A stretch of 64,000 nt of DNA. Source: Thalassobaculum fulvum. GTDB taxonomy: Bacteria; Pseudomonadota; Alphaproteobacteria; Thalassobaculales; Thalassobaculaceae. The notes beneath the pieces were generated by a model. The model saw only the letters and a program-made list of their open reading frames with translations. It had not been told where the DNA came from and ran no database searches. Below, in pieces: positions 33,861 through 41,733 of the stretch. Position numbers and translations under genes: made by a program. Each line of letters opens with the position of its first letter. The first letter of the stretch is position 1. The stretch covers positions 62,001-126,000 of the forward strand of contig NZ_BMZS01000005.1 in assembly GCF_014652915.1 (NCBI RefSeq). The letters run 5' to 3'.

Positions 33861-34760
33861 ATGCTGCTCGCCTACCTGCAACTCGCCGGGGCGATGGTTC
33901 TGGCCGGCGCCACCGTCGCCGTCGCCAAACCGGTGGTGGCGGCGGTGCCGGTCTACGTCTTCGGCTTCCTGCGGTTCGCGATCGTGGCGGCGATCCTGGT
34001 ACCGCTGGCGCTGCGCAACGGCCGGCTGCGGACGGTGGCGTGGCGGGACCTGGCGGTCGCGGGGCTGCTGTCGTTCTTCGGGGCCTTCCTGTTCACCATG
34101 CTGATCCTGGAGGGCGTGGCACGGACCAGCGCGGTCGATGCCGCGCTGATCACCAGCACGATTCCGGCGGCGACCCTGCTGCTGTCGGCGATGGTCCTGG
34201 GCGAGCGCCTGACGGTTCGGCGTTGCGGCGCGGTCGTGCTGGCGAGCGCCGGAATCGCTGTGATCGCCCTGCACGACGTGGCCGGCCCCGGCGCCCGGTC
34301 TCTGCTCGGCAACCTGCTGGTGGTCGGTGCGGTGTTCTCGGAGGCGATGTTCACCGTCCTCGCCAAGCGTGTCGGGGCGCGGCTGGCGCCGGTGCCGCTG
34401 GCGGCCATCACCGGGGTGGCGGCGACCGTCATGTTCCTGCCGCTGGCGGCGCTGCAGGTTGCGCAGGACGGCTGGCCGGCGATCGACGCCGGCACCTGGA
34501 CGCTGATCGTGTTCTACAGCACGGCCGGCAGCGTGGTCGCCTTCCTGCTGTGGTTCGAGGGGCTGCGCAAGGCCGACGCCGGCATCGCCGGGGCGTTCAC
34601 CGCGCTGATCCCGGTCAGCGGCGCGCTGATCGCCATCGTCGGCCTCGGCGAGCGCTTCACCGCCGGCCACCTGGCGGCGCTCGGGCTGGCGCTGCTGGCG
34701 ATCGCCCTGGCGACCCGGCCGGAACGGCCCCACCCGGAGCGGCTTACGGGCAGCGGGTGA
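33861..34760 (+). CDS. EamA/DMT family transporter
   Basis: A 299-residue integral membrane protein with ten predicted helices in two homologous EamA halves (residues ~5-135 and ~145-290). Typical features are AAVPVYVFGFLRFAIVAAILVPL in the first half, ATLLLSAMVLGERLTVRR at the end of it and SGALIAIVGLGERFTAGHLAALGLAL at the end of the second. The DMT superfamily exports or exchanges metabolites such as amino acids or nucleotide-sugars; the substrate cannot be read off. GGAGGG precedes the start. The end overlaps the end of the convergent gene at 34744 by 17 bases. Confidence 0.9.
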   Translation: MLLAYLQLAGAMVLAGATVAVAKPVVAAVPVYVFGFLRFAIVAAILVPLALRNGRLRTVAWRDLAVAGLLSFFGAFLFTMLILEGVARTSAVDAALITSTIPAATLLLSAMVLGERLTVRRCGAVVLASAGIAVIALHDVAGPGARSLLGNLLVVGAVFSEAMFTVLAKRVGARLAPVPLAAITGVAATVMFLPLAALQVAQDGWPAIDAGTWTLIVFYSTAGSVVAFLLWFEGLRKADAGIAGAFTALIPVSGALIAIVGLGERFTAGHLAALGLALLAIALATRPERPHPERLTGSG

Positions 34761-35727
34761 GGATGTCGGAGGTCCGGGTCGAGAAGCCGGCCCGGGTGGT
34801 GTCGCCGACCAGCTGCAGGTCGTTCTTGCCGAGCTTCTGGAAGTGCTCGACCAGGTCGGGTGAGCGCCGGACGTACCACGTGTAGTCGTCCTCCAGCGTC
34901 TCGACCACCGGCACCTTCAGGGATTCCGGCCGGCCGGGCGCGCCGACCACCAGGCCCTCGGCGTCGAACTCGATATAGGTCTCGTCGCACCGGCCGGGCG
35001 ACCAGCGGCCGCGCAGCCCCGGCGCGACGCCGTGGTAGGTGATCACCTGCCCGGTGGTCTCCGGCATCACCGCGTCGCTGCCGGTGGGCGCGATCATGGC
35101 GTCACGATCGCCCGACCCCAGTCCGGCCGTCAGGTTCCGGAACATCGAGATCACCGGCTTCACCTGCGGGGCGTCGAGGGCGATACCGAGCCCCAGGACC
35201 GCCGCCGCGGTCAGGATCAGCGCGATGACGATCGTGCCGATGACGAAGAACGCCTGGCCGCTCCGCCGTTTCGGCGCATCGAAGCGCGGCGGCGGGCCGA
35301 TCGGCGGCTCGTCGTCGGGCAGCGCCTCGTCCGCGCCGCGTCGGCCGGCCGGCGGCCAGCCCTCGAGGTCCAGGTCTTCGCCTTCGTCGCTGGCGCGCCG
35401 GATGGCGTCGGCGAACGCCTGCCCGCCCGGGACCGCCTCGCGGTCGTCGTCCGCGATCGGCTCGTTCCGCCAGGCGGGCCCGCCGTCGTCGCGTTCCGAG
35501 AGCGACAGCTCGACCGCGCTGCGGTCGACGAAGAAGATCTGGGTGAACTCCCAGTCCTCGGCCGCCTCGTCGTAGGCTCCGGCCAGGATCCGCACCTCGG
35601 CGTCCTCGCCGGAGTCGAACTCCCGGACCAGCGAAGCCACCAGGACCGAGGCCGACTGCGCCCGTTCGAGGGTGTCCCAGACACCGTCGTGCTTCTTCTG
35701 GAGGAAGTAGACTTCGAAACGCTTCAT
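34744..35727 (-). CDS. Single-pass membrane protein of unknown function
   Basis: A 327-residue protein not matching a known family. It has a cytoplasmic N-terminal region of ~150 residues beginning MKRFEVYFLQKKHDGVWDTL (a beta-rich block to about residue 75 followed by an acidic, disordered stretch), one transmembrane helix near residues 155-180 (QAFFVIGTIVIALILTAAAV), and an outward region of ~140 residues with two cysteines (SPGRCDETYIEFDA and the penultimate LTRCP) that could form a disulfide. The gene is just upstream, on the same strand, of nothing (it is downstream of the PAS-GGDEF-EAL gene, which ends 13 bases before its start), so the two are likely co-transcribed. Its 3' end overlaps the EamA gene. 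Confidence 0.7.
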   Translation of the reverse strand: MKRFEVYFLQKKHDGVWDTLERAQSASVLVASLVREFDSGEDAEVRILAGAYDEAAEDWEFTQIFFVDRSAVELSLSERDDGGPAWRNEPIADDDREAVPGGQAFADAIRRASDEGEDLDLEGWPPAGRRGADEALPDDEPPIGPPPRFDAPKRRSGQAFFVIGTIVIALILTAAAVLGLGIALDAPQVKPVISMFRNLTAGLGSGDRDAMIAPTGSDAVMPETTGQVITYHGVAPGLRGRWSPGRCDETYIEFDAEGLVVGAPGRPESLKVPVVETLEDDYTWYVRRSPDLVEHFQKLGKNDLQLVGDTTRAGFSTRTSDILTRCP

Positions 35728-35739
35728 GCCGCGGGAATC

Positions 35740-38229
35740 CTACCAGACCCGGTTCTCGGCCAGAAGGCGCCGTACGTTCTCCGTCGTCAAGGGTCGCGAG
35801 AACAGGAAGCCCTGGGCGTAGCCGCACCCTATGGCCCGGAGCTGGGCGAGCTGCTCCGGCGTCTCCACGCCTTCGGCGATCACGTCGAGTCGCAGGTTCT
35901 GGGCCAGCAGCGCGATGGTCCGCACGATCTCGAGGTTGTGCCGGTTGCGGCCCATGTCCTGCACGAACGACTTGTCGATCTTCAGGGTGTCGATCGGGAA
36001 GGTATGCAGGTAGCTGAGCGAGCTGTAGCCGGTCCCGAAGTCGTCGACGCAGACCTTGATGTCGAGCTCCTTGAGGTGTCGCAGCATCTGTGCCGAGCGC
36101 TGGGCGTTCTCCATCAGCGCGCTCTCGGTGATCTCTAGCTTCAGGCAGTTGGCCTGCAGGCCGGTGCCCTCGAGGCTGTTGGTCACCATGCGCACCAGGT
36201 CGAGCTGGGTGAACTGCCGGCCGGACAGGTTCACGCTGATCTCGAACGGTCCCTGGTCGGTGAAGTCCCGGTTCCACTCGACCATCTGGGCGCAGGCGTT
36301 GCGCAGCACCCACTGGCCGAGCTCGACGATCATCCCGGTCTCCTCGGCGAGCGGGATGAACTCCGACGGCGGGATGTCGCCGCGCTCGGCATGGTGCCAG
36401 CGGGCCAGGGCCTCGAAGCCGCGGATCCTGCCGTCCGACAGCGATACGATCGGCTGGTAGTTCAGCACCATCTCGTGCCGCTCGAGCGCCCGCCGCAGAT
36501 CGGTCTCGACGTCGAGCGGGGTGACCGTGGTGCCGCGCATCGCCGGATCGAAGGCGACGGACCGCGCCTTGCCCAGTTCCTTGGCCCGGTACATGGCCAG
36601 CTCGGCGTCCCGCAGGATGTCCTCGGGGCGGACGTAGTTCTCGGCGGAGTGGGCGATGCCCATGGAGGCGGTGGTGAACACCTCCTTGCCGCCCAGCATG
36701 AACGGCGTGGACAGCGCCTTCTGGAGCATGTCGGACAGGCCGGTCGCGTCCTCCTTGTCGCGGACGTCCTCCAGCATGATCGCGAACTCGTCGCCGCCGA
36801 GCCGGGCGACGGTATCGCCGAACTTCAGGTTCTGCTCCAGGCGGCGGGCGGCGGCGATGATCAGGTCGTCGCCATGCACGTGGCCCAGGCTCTCGTTGAC
36901 CACCTTGAAGCGGTCGAGGTCGAGGTAGATGACGGCGAACTGGGCGGACGGGGTGCGGCGCTGCCGGGCCAGGGCCTGGCGGACCCGCTCCAGGAACAGC
37001 GTCCGGTTGGCGAGGCTGGTCAGGCTGTCGTGCAGGGCGTCGTGGATCGCCTGCTCCTCGGACCGCTTGCGCTCGGTGATGTCGGTCATCGAGCCGGCGA
37101 TCCGGTAGGCGTTGCCGTCGGAGTCGCGCACCGCGAGGCCGCGCACCAGCATCCAGCGGTAGCTGTCGTCGAAGTGCCGGACGCGGTGCTCGCTCTCGAA
37201 GTTGGCGGCGGCGCCGCTCAGATGCGCGTCGATCTGGGCGGTGACCCGCTGCACGTCCTCCGGGTGGATGCGGCTGAACCACTCCTCGGCACCGTCGCTG
37301 ATCTCGTCGGCCGCGAAACCGAGCATCTCCTTCCAGCGGTCGGAGAAGAAGATCCGGTTGCTGCCGAGGTTCCAGTCCCACAGCCCGTCGTTGGCGCCGG
37401 CGGCGGCCAGGGCGTAGCGTTCCTCGCTCTCGCGCAGCGCGGTCAGCACCTTGTGGCGGTCGGTGACGTCGGAGTAGGTCGCGACAAGCCCGCCGTCGCT
37501 CAGCGGCCGGAGGCGGATTTCCAGCGTCCGCCCGCGGGTGTCCCGGCGCTCGTAGATGGTCCCCCGGGTCTGGGTCGACATCCGGTAGACCTCTTCGGTC
37601 AGCTCGCCGACGTCGCCCGGACCGAGGTCGCCGCGCCTGGCCAGGAACCGAATCATGTCGATCATCGGAGTGCCGACCTGGGCGAAGGTGTGGGGCAGGT
37701 CGAGCAGCTCGAACAGCTGCGCGTTCCAGGTCATCAGGCGGTAGGCGGCGTCGAAGGCGCAGAGGCCCTGGCTGATGTTCTCGAGGGTGCCGCGCAGCAG
37801 CTTGGTGTAGCGCGCCGCTTCCTCGGCGTGTCGCCGCTCGTCGGTGATGTCGCGGGTGATCACCACGCGGCCGCCACCGGCCATCGGCCGATCCTCCGAG
37901 CGGAACCAGCGGCCGTCCGGCTGTCGCGACTCGTAGCTGCTGTTCGGCAGGGCGTGGCGTCGCATCCGGTCGGCGACGGCACGCTCGACGTCGTCGATCA
38001 TGCCGCGCTCGTGCAGGACCTCCGCATCCCGCCGGATCAGCTCCTGGAAGCGGGCCCCGGCCACCAGCTCCGGTTCGAGGTGCGGGAAGGCGCGCAGGGC
38101 GCCGGCGTTGAACGCGACCAGCCGGTCGTCGGCGTCGAGCACCAGGAAACTGTCGTCGATCGCGTCGATGGCCGACTGAACCGCCACGTCGACTGTCGGC
38201 ATTCCGGCCAGGGGAGCGACGGTGCTCAC
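35740..38229 (-). CDS. PAS-GGDEF-EAL c-di-GMP turnover protein
   Basis: An 829-residue soluble signalling protein. Order: PAS (residues ~15-130), PAS_7-like domain (~145-255, with NISQGLCAFDAAYRLMTWN), PAS with PAC (~275-388), GGDEF (~395-555) and EAL (~570-815). The cyclase motif GGDEF is intact at 478-482, but the upstream RxxD inhibitory site is absent (KFGD). The phosphodiesterase domain keeps the E of EAL (606), the metal-binding NLSG, ITESAL, DDFGTGYSS and KIDKSF blocks, so it should be active as a phosphodiesterase. No transmembrane helix: an intracellular sensor. Start is a GTG with GGAG six bases before it. A strong hairpin lies 20 bases upstream of the start. The membrane protein gene follows 13 bases later. 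Confidence 0.94.
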   Translation of the reverse strand: MSTVAPLAGMPTVDVAVQSAIDAIDDSFLVLDADDRLVAFNAGALRAFPHLEPELVAGARFQELIRRDAEVLHERGMIDDVERAVADRMRRHALPNSSYESRQPDGRWFRSEDRPMAGGGRVVITRDITDERRHAEEAARYTKLLRGTLENISQGLCAFDAAYRLMTWNAQLFELLDLPHTFAQVGTPMIDMIRFLARRGDLGPGDVGELTEEVYRMSTQTRGTIYERRDTRGRTLEIRLRPLSDGGLVATYSDVTDRHKVLTALRESEERYALAAAGANDGLWDWNLGSNRIFFSDRWKEMLGFAADEISDGAEEWFSRIHPEDVQRVTAQIDAHLSGAAANFESEHRVRHFDDSYRWMLVRGLAVRDSDGNAYRIAGSMTDITERKRSEEQAIHDALHDSLTSLANRTLFLERVRQALARQRRTPSAQFAVIYLDLDRFKVVNESLGHVHGDDLIIAAARRLEQNLKFGDTVARLGGDEFAIMLEDVRDKEDATGLSDMLQKALSTPFMLGGKEVFTTASMGIAHSAENYVRPEDILRDAELAMYRAKELGKARSVAFDPAMRGTTVTPLDVETDLRRALERHEMVLNYQPIVSLSDGRIRGFEALARWHHAERGDIPPSEFIPLAEETGMIVELGQWVLRNACAQMVEWNRDFTDQGPFEISVNLSGRQFTQLDLVRMVTNSLEGTGLQANCLKLEITESALMENAQRSAQMLRHLKELDIKVCVDDFGTGYSSLSYLHTFPIDTLKIDKSFVQDMGRNRHNLEIVRTIALLAQNLRLDVIAEGVETPEQLAQLRAIGCGYAQGFLFSRPLTTENVRRLLAENRVW

Positions 38230-38249
38230 GAGCCTCTCCGACGCGCCGC

Positions 38250-38271
38250 GCGCCTGCCGAACGGCAGGCGC
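38250..38271 (-). promoter_or_regulatory. Perfect hairpin in the leader of the PAS-GGDEF-EAL gene
   Basis: GCGCCTGCC, loop GAAC, GGCAGGCGC: nine base pairs, no mismatch, 21 bases upstream of the GTG start on the minus strand. There is no T-run on either side, so a terminator is unlikely; a leader RNA structure is more plausible. The bases further upstream (38310-38350) are AT-rich with ATTGTA repeats and probably hold the promoter. Confidence 0.55.
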
Positions 38272-38364
38272 TTGCCCCGACTGCTGGCGGACTTCGAACT
38301 CGACACGTCCCGGTAGACCGATCGATTGTACAACACGTCTCGAATTGTAGATTATCAGAGCCGT

Positions 38365-39021
38365 TTACGGCCCGCTACCGTCGGCGCCGAGCACGGCGAT
38401 GCCGCGGCGGTGCCGGTACAGCCGCCACAGTAGCAACGCGGCGGCGCTGCGTTCGGGCCGCCATGCCGCGGTCAGGGATTCGGCCCGGGCCGGGGGTGGC
38501 CGATCCTCGAGACCGAGCGCCATCCGGACCCCCTCGCGCAGCGCCAGGTCGCCGACCGGGAACACGTCGGGATCGCCCAGCGCGAACATCCGGTAGATCT
38601 CGGCCGTCCAGCGGCCGATGCCCGGCAGGGCGGTCAACCGGGCCGTGGCCTCCTCCCCTGGCAGATTCGCCAGTCCGCACGGGTCGAGCGTGCCGTTCGC
38701 CACGGCCGCGGCGAGCGCGCGTCCATAGCGCATCTTGGCGCGCGACAGGCCGATCCGGCCGAGCGTGGCGTCGTCGAAGCCGAGGAACCGCGCGACGTCG
38801 TCCCCGCCGGCGTCCGCCAGGCGATCCCAGATCGCCGCCGCCGCCGCGGTCGAGACCTGCTGGCCGACGACGATCCGCAGCAGGGAGCCGAAGCCGGGCT
38901 CGAGGATGCGCGGCTCCGGCGTCCCGACCTCGGCGATGACCGCGGCCAGGGCCGGGTGCTCGTCGCCGAGCCGCGCGAGACCGGCGGCCAGCGCGGCGCG
39001 GCGGTCTGTGGCCGCGGTCAT
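38365..39021 (-). CDS. AlkA-like 3-methyladenine DNA glycosylase (HhH-GPD)
   Basis: A 218-residue base-excision repair protein of the HhH-GPD superfamily. The helix-hairpin-helix is LTALPGIGRWTAEIYRMFALGDPDVFPVGDLAL, with the catalytic aspartate in the DLAL segment. The upstream part (GSLLRIVVGQQVSTAAAAAIWDRL) is the conserved helical bundle. It lacks the N-terminal TBP-like domain of E. coli AlkA, making it the short DNA-3-methyladenine glycosylase II type. It would remove alkylated purines. Its ATG overlaps the deacetylase stop (ATGA), so the two genes are coupled. Confidence 0.9.
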   Translation of the reverse strand: MTAATDRRAALAAGLARLGDEHPALAAVIAEVGTPEPRILEPGFGSLLRIVVGQQVSTAAAAAIWDRLADAGGDDVARFLGFDDATLGRIGLSRAKMRYGRALAAAVANGTLDPCGLANLPGEEATARLTALPGIGRWTAEIYRMFALGDPDVFPVGDLALREGVRMALGLEDRPPPARAESLTAAWRPERSAAALLLWRLYRHRRGIAVLGADGSGP

Positions 39022-39863
39022 GTCCTGGGCGGACCGACCCGTTCGGCAGCCTCGCGGGCAGCCTCGGCCATGGTGAGGAAGGTGGCCCCGGCCCCGGTCA
39101 GGTGGTCGATCAGCGCCGCCATCGCCTTCATCCGATGGCCGCGGCCGGACACGAACGGGTGGAAGGTGTAGGTGATCACGCCCCAGTCCGTCGTCTCGCG
39201 CATGTAGTCGAAGTCGGCGATCCAGTTGTCGACGACCCCGCGCCAGTGCCCGAGGCCGGGATTCAGGGCGCCGCCCGACATCACCGACCATTCGAAGTGA
39301 GGATAGTCGTCGAGGCTCCAGCTCACCGGCATCTCGATCAGCGGCGTCTCGGGCCCGAAGGTGGCCGGTTCCAGCAGCGGGGTGCGGTCGCCCGTGCGCG
39401 GCCGATAGGGCCGGTAGTCGTGGCCCATCATGCTGGAATCGTACTCGAAGCCGTGTTCGATGAGCAGCTCCAGGGTGTTCGGGGACAGGTCCCAGGACGG
39501 CGAGCGGTAACCGACCGGCGGCTTGCCGGTGATCGAGCGGATCGCCGCGATGCCGCGTACCAGCTCCTCGGTCTCGTCCTCGCGCGACAGGTCGTTCGGG
39601 CGGCGGTGGGTCCAGCCGTGATGGGCGATCTCGTTGCCGGCCTCGACCAGCGGGGCGACCGAGCCGGGGAAGCTCTCGATGGTGTGGCCCGGCACGAAGA
39701 AGGTCGCCGGGATGTGCCGGTCGGCCAGCATCAGGTGGATGCGCTCGACCCCGACCAGCCCGAACTCGCCGCGCGACAGGGCGGTCGGGCTGACCATGCC
39801 CTTGGCGATCGGCAGCGACAGGGCGTCGAAGTCGTAGGTCAGGCAGACGATGTGGCGGGGCAT
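39018..39863 (-). CDS. Polysaccharide deacetylase family protein
   Basis: A 281-residue NodB-homology domain protein. The metal-binding and catalytic motifs are TYDFDA (catalytic Asp, metal Asp), HGWTHRRP (two metal His) and GYRSPSW; ITYTFHPFVSGRG carries the late His. There is no signal peptide or membrane anchor, and the opening MPRHIVCLTYDFDAL is like the PuuE/allantoinase-type and polysaccharide-deacetylase proteins that act in the cytoplasm. The reaction is hydrolysis of an amide, possibly N-acetyl sugar or a purine-derived substrate. The start at 39863 has GGAGG nine bases upstream; the upstream open frame is not used. First gene of a two-gene unit with the glycosylase. Confidence 0.88.
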   Translation of the reverse strand: MPRHIVCLTYDFDALSLPIAKGMVSPTALSRGEFGLVGVERIHLMLADRHIPATFFVPGHTIESFPGSVAPLVEAGNEIAHHGWTHRRPNDLSREDETEELVRGIAAIRSITGKPPVGYRSPSWDLSPNTLELLIEHGFEYDSSMMGHDYRPYRPRTGDRTPLLEPATFGPETPLIEMPVSWSLDDYPHFEWSVMSGGALNPGLGHWRGVVDNWIADFDYMRETTDWGVITYTFHPFVSGRGHRMKAMAALIDHLTGAGATFLTMAEAAREAAERVGPPRT

Positions 39864-40176
39864 GGCGCGGATCCTCCCGGCCGGCACGCTAGCCGCTGGC
39901 CGAAACCGGGGCAAGGCGACGCGGGTGCGACGAGAGAGGGTATCGGCGTAGCGGCGAGAAGACGCTATCGTGGTGTATACAAGGGGTGCACATTCCGCCC
40001 TGCGGCGGGGGTGCAAATGCCGCTCTGCGGCGGGATCGGATCGATCCGGGTGTTCGGCGGGAGGGGGTGCAGCACACGAAATCGCCGGGTCGGGCCGGCC
40101 TGTTGCGGTCCGAGCAGAACCGTCGCACCGAAAAGCCGGCGGCCGGACGCCCAGAAGATCGGACAGGGAGGAAGAC
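39864..40176. promoter_or_regulatory. Regulatory region between the deacetylase and TRAP operons
   Basis: A 313-base divergent region with no convincing gene. It holds a TGTATACA palindrome (39974-39981, inside GGTGTATACAAGG), two tandem 24-base repeats right after it (39983-40006 and 40007-40030), a third GGGGTGCA at about 40070, and the DctP ribosome-binding site AGGGAGGAAGAC at its end. TGTATACA-like cores are common operators of FCD-type GntR regulators that control TRAP operons; the link here is inference. Confidence 0.5.
39983..40030 (+). repeat. Two tandem 24-bp repeats upstream of the TRAP operon
   Basis: Units begin GGGGTGCA and end CCGCCCTGCGGC or CCGCTCTGCGGC; they differ at three positions and abut exactly. 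Each contains a small CCGC-nnn-GCGG palindrome. Their location directly downstream of TGTATACA suggests a regulatory array. Confidence 0.7.
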
Positions 40177-41220
40177 ATGAGACCATTGCAGTGCCTTAAG
40201 GCCGCGACGCTGGGGCTGGCATTGGCCGTCGGCGTCGGCGCCGCCGCCTCGGCCCAGGAGTTCAAGTTCACGCTCCATCATCTGCTGCCGGCCAAGGCGC
40301 CCGCGCAGACCAAGATGCTGGAACCCTGGGCGAAGGCGGTCGAGGACAACTCCGGCGGGCGGGTCAAGATCCAGATCTATCCGGCGATGACCCTGGGCGG
40401 CCGGCCGCCCGAGCTGATTCAGCAGGCCCGCGACGGCGTGGTCGACCTGGTCTGGACCGTCAACGGCTACACGCCGGGCCTGTTCCCGCGCACGGAGGTC
40501 TTCGAGCTGCCGTTCGTCTACCTGAACGACCCGAAGGCGGCCAACCTCGCCATGTACGACATGTTCGAGAGCGACCTGCGCGAGGAGTACAAGGGCGTCG
40601 AGGTCATGTTCCTCCACGTCCATGCCGGCCAGGCCATTCACATGCGCGACAAGCTGGTGCGCAAGCCCGACGACCTGAGCGGCACGAAGCTGCGCATCCC
40701 GACCCGCACCGGCGCCTGGATCATCGAGGCGCTGGGCGCCTCGCCGGTCGCCATGCCGGTTCCGGAGCTGCCGCAGGCGCTGCAGAAGGGCGTGGTCGAC
40801 GGTGCGCTGATCCCCTGGGAGATCATCCCGCCGCTCAAGATCCAGGAGCAGACCGAGTACCAGATCGAGGGCGTCGACAAGGCCCGCTTCGGGACCACGA
40901 CTTTCCAGGTCTCGATGAACAAGGCCCGCTGGGACGGTCTCCCGGACGACATCAAGGCCGCCTTCAAGAAGGCCTCCGGACCGGAGTGGTGGGGGCAGGT
41001 CGGCGACATCTGGCGGGCCTCCGACGAGTTCGGCATCGGCCTGGCCGTCAAGGCCGGCAACCAGCACATCACGCTGACCAAGGAAGAGACCGACGCCTTC
41101 CAGAAGGTATTGGAGCCGGTGGTGCAGCGCTGGGTCGACGAGGTCTCCGCCAAGGGCATCGACGGCAAGGCCCTGGTCGCCAAGGCGCGTGAGCGCATCG
41201 CGGCGCACGGCGGCAAATGA
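40177..41220 (+). CDS. TRAP transporter solute-binding protein, DctP family
   Basis: A 347-residue periplasmic binding protein. The signal peptide is MRPLQCLKAATLGLALAVGVGAAASA, cut before QEFKFTL. Mature DctP features are HHLLPAKAPAQTKMLEPWAKAVEDNSGGRVKIQIYPAMTLG, the substrate-pocket segment HAGQAIHMRDKLVRKPDDLSGTKLRIPT (with the Arg that normally binds a carboxylate) and VVDGALIPWEII. So an organic acid ligand is likely. First gene of a DctP-DctQ-DctM operon; its stop overlaps the ATG of the small permease (ATGA). The start has AGGGAGGAAGAC. It does not match the TAXI protein at 3872. Confidence 0.95.
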   Translation: MRPLQCLKAATLGLALAVGVGAAASAQEFKFTLHHLLPAKAPAQTKMLEPWAKAVEDNSGGRVKIQIYPAMTLGGRPPELIQQARDGVVDLVWTVNGYTPGLFPRTEVFELPFVYLNDPKAANLAMYDMFESDLREEYKGVEVMFLHVHAGQAIHMRDKLVRKPDDLSGTKLRIPTRTGAWIIEALGASPVAMPVPELPQALQKGVVDGALIPWEIIPPLKIQEQTEYQIEGVDKARFGTTTFQVSMNKARWDGLPDDIKAAFKKASGPEWWGQVGDIWRASDEFGIGLAVKAGNQHITLTKEETDAFQKVLEPVVQRWVDEVSAKGIDGKALVAKARERIAAHGGK

Positions 41221-41729
41221 CGCTCGGTTCCGGCCGGGGCGTGCGGGCGGGGCCGATCGGCCTCGCCCGCAACGTCATCAAGGTCTGGGCGCTGATGGGC
41301 GGCGTGTCGCTCGTCGCCGTCGTGGCGATCAACGTGATCTCGGTGGTCGGAGCGGTCGTCTGGAAGCCGTTCCCGGGGGATTTCGAGATGACCGAGGTCG
41401 GCGTCGCGGTCGCCGCCTTCGCGTTCCTGCCGTACTGCCAGCTTACCGGGGCCAACGTCACGGCCGACATCTTCACGGCCGGGGCCTCGCCGCGCTGGAT
41501 CGCTGGCTTCACGCTGCTCGGGTCGGTCATCGCGCTCGGCTTCAGCCTGATACTGCTTCGGCAGATGTATCTCGGGATGGTCGACCAGAAGGCGTTCGAG
41601 TACACGACGGCGATCCTGCAGTTCCCGCACTGGATCGCGTTCGTGCCGATCCTGGTCTCGCTCGCCCTGCTGGCGGTGGCCGCGGCGATCACGCTGGTCG
41701 AGAACGCCCAGACCATGGCGAAGGCCTGA
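41217..41729 (+). CDS. TRAP transporter small permease, DctQ family
   Basis: A 170-residue protein with four transmembrane helices (about residues 20-45, 60-85, 98-120 and 138-162), as expected for the DctQ subunit that joins the large permease in the inner membrane. The family segment NVTADIFTAGASPRW after the second helix is recognisable. Translationally coupled to DctP (ATGA overlap) and four bases before DctM. Confidence 0.92.
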   Translation: MTLGSGRGVRAGPIGLARNVIKVWALMGGVSLVAVVAINVISVVGAVVWKPFPGDFEMTEVGVAVAAFAFLPYCQLTGANVTADIFTAGASPRWIAGFTLLGSVIALGFSLILLRQMYLGMVDQKAFEYTTAILQFPHWIAFVPILVSLALLAVAAAITLVENAQTMAKA

Positions 41730-41733
41730 TCCG

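Noticed and set aside
38310-38350. Two ATTGTA words 13 bases apart as a bacterial promoter or operator
   Set aside because: AT-rich and suggestive, but no -35 hexamer at proper spacing; recorded only as a possible promoter region.
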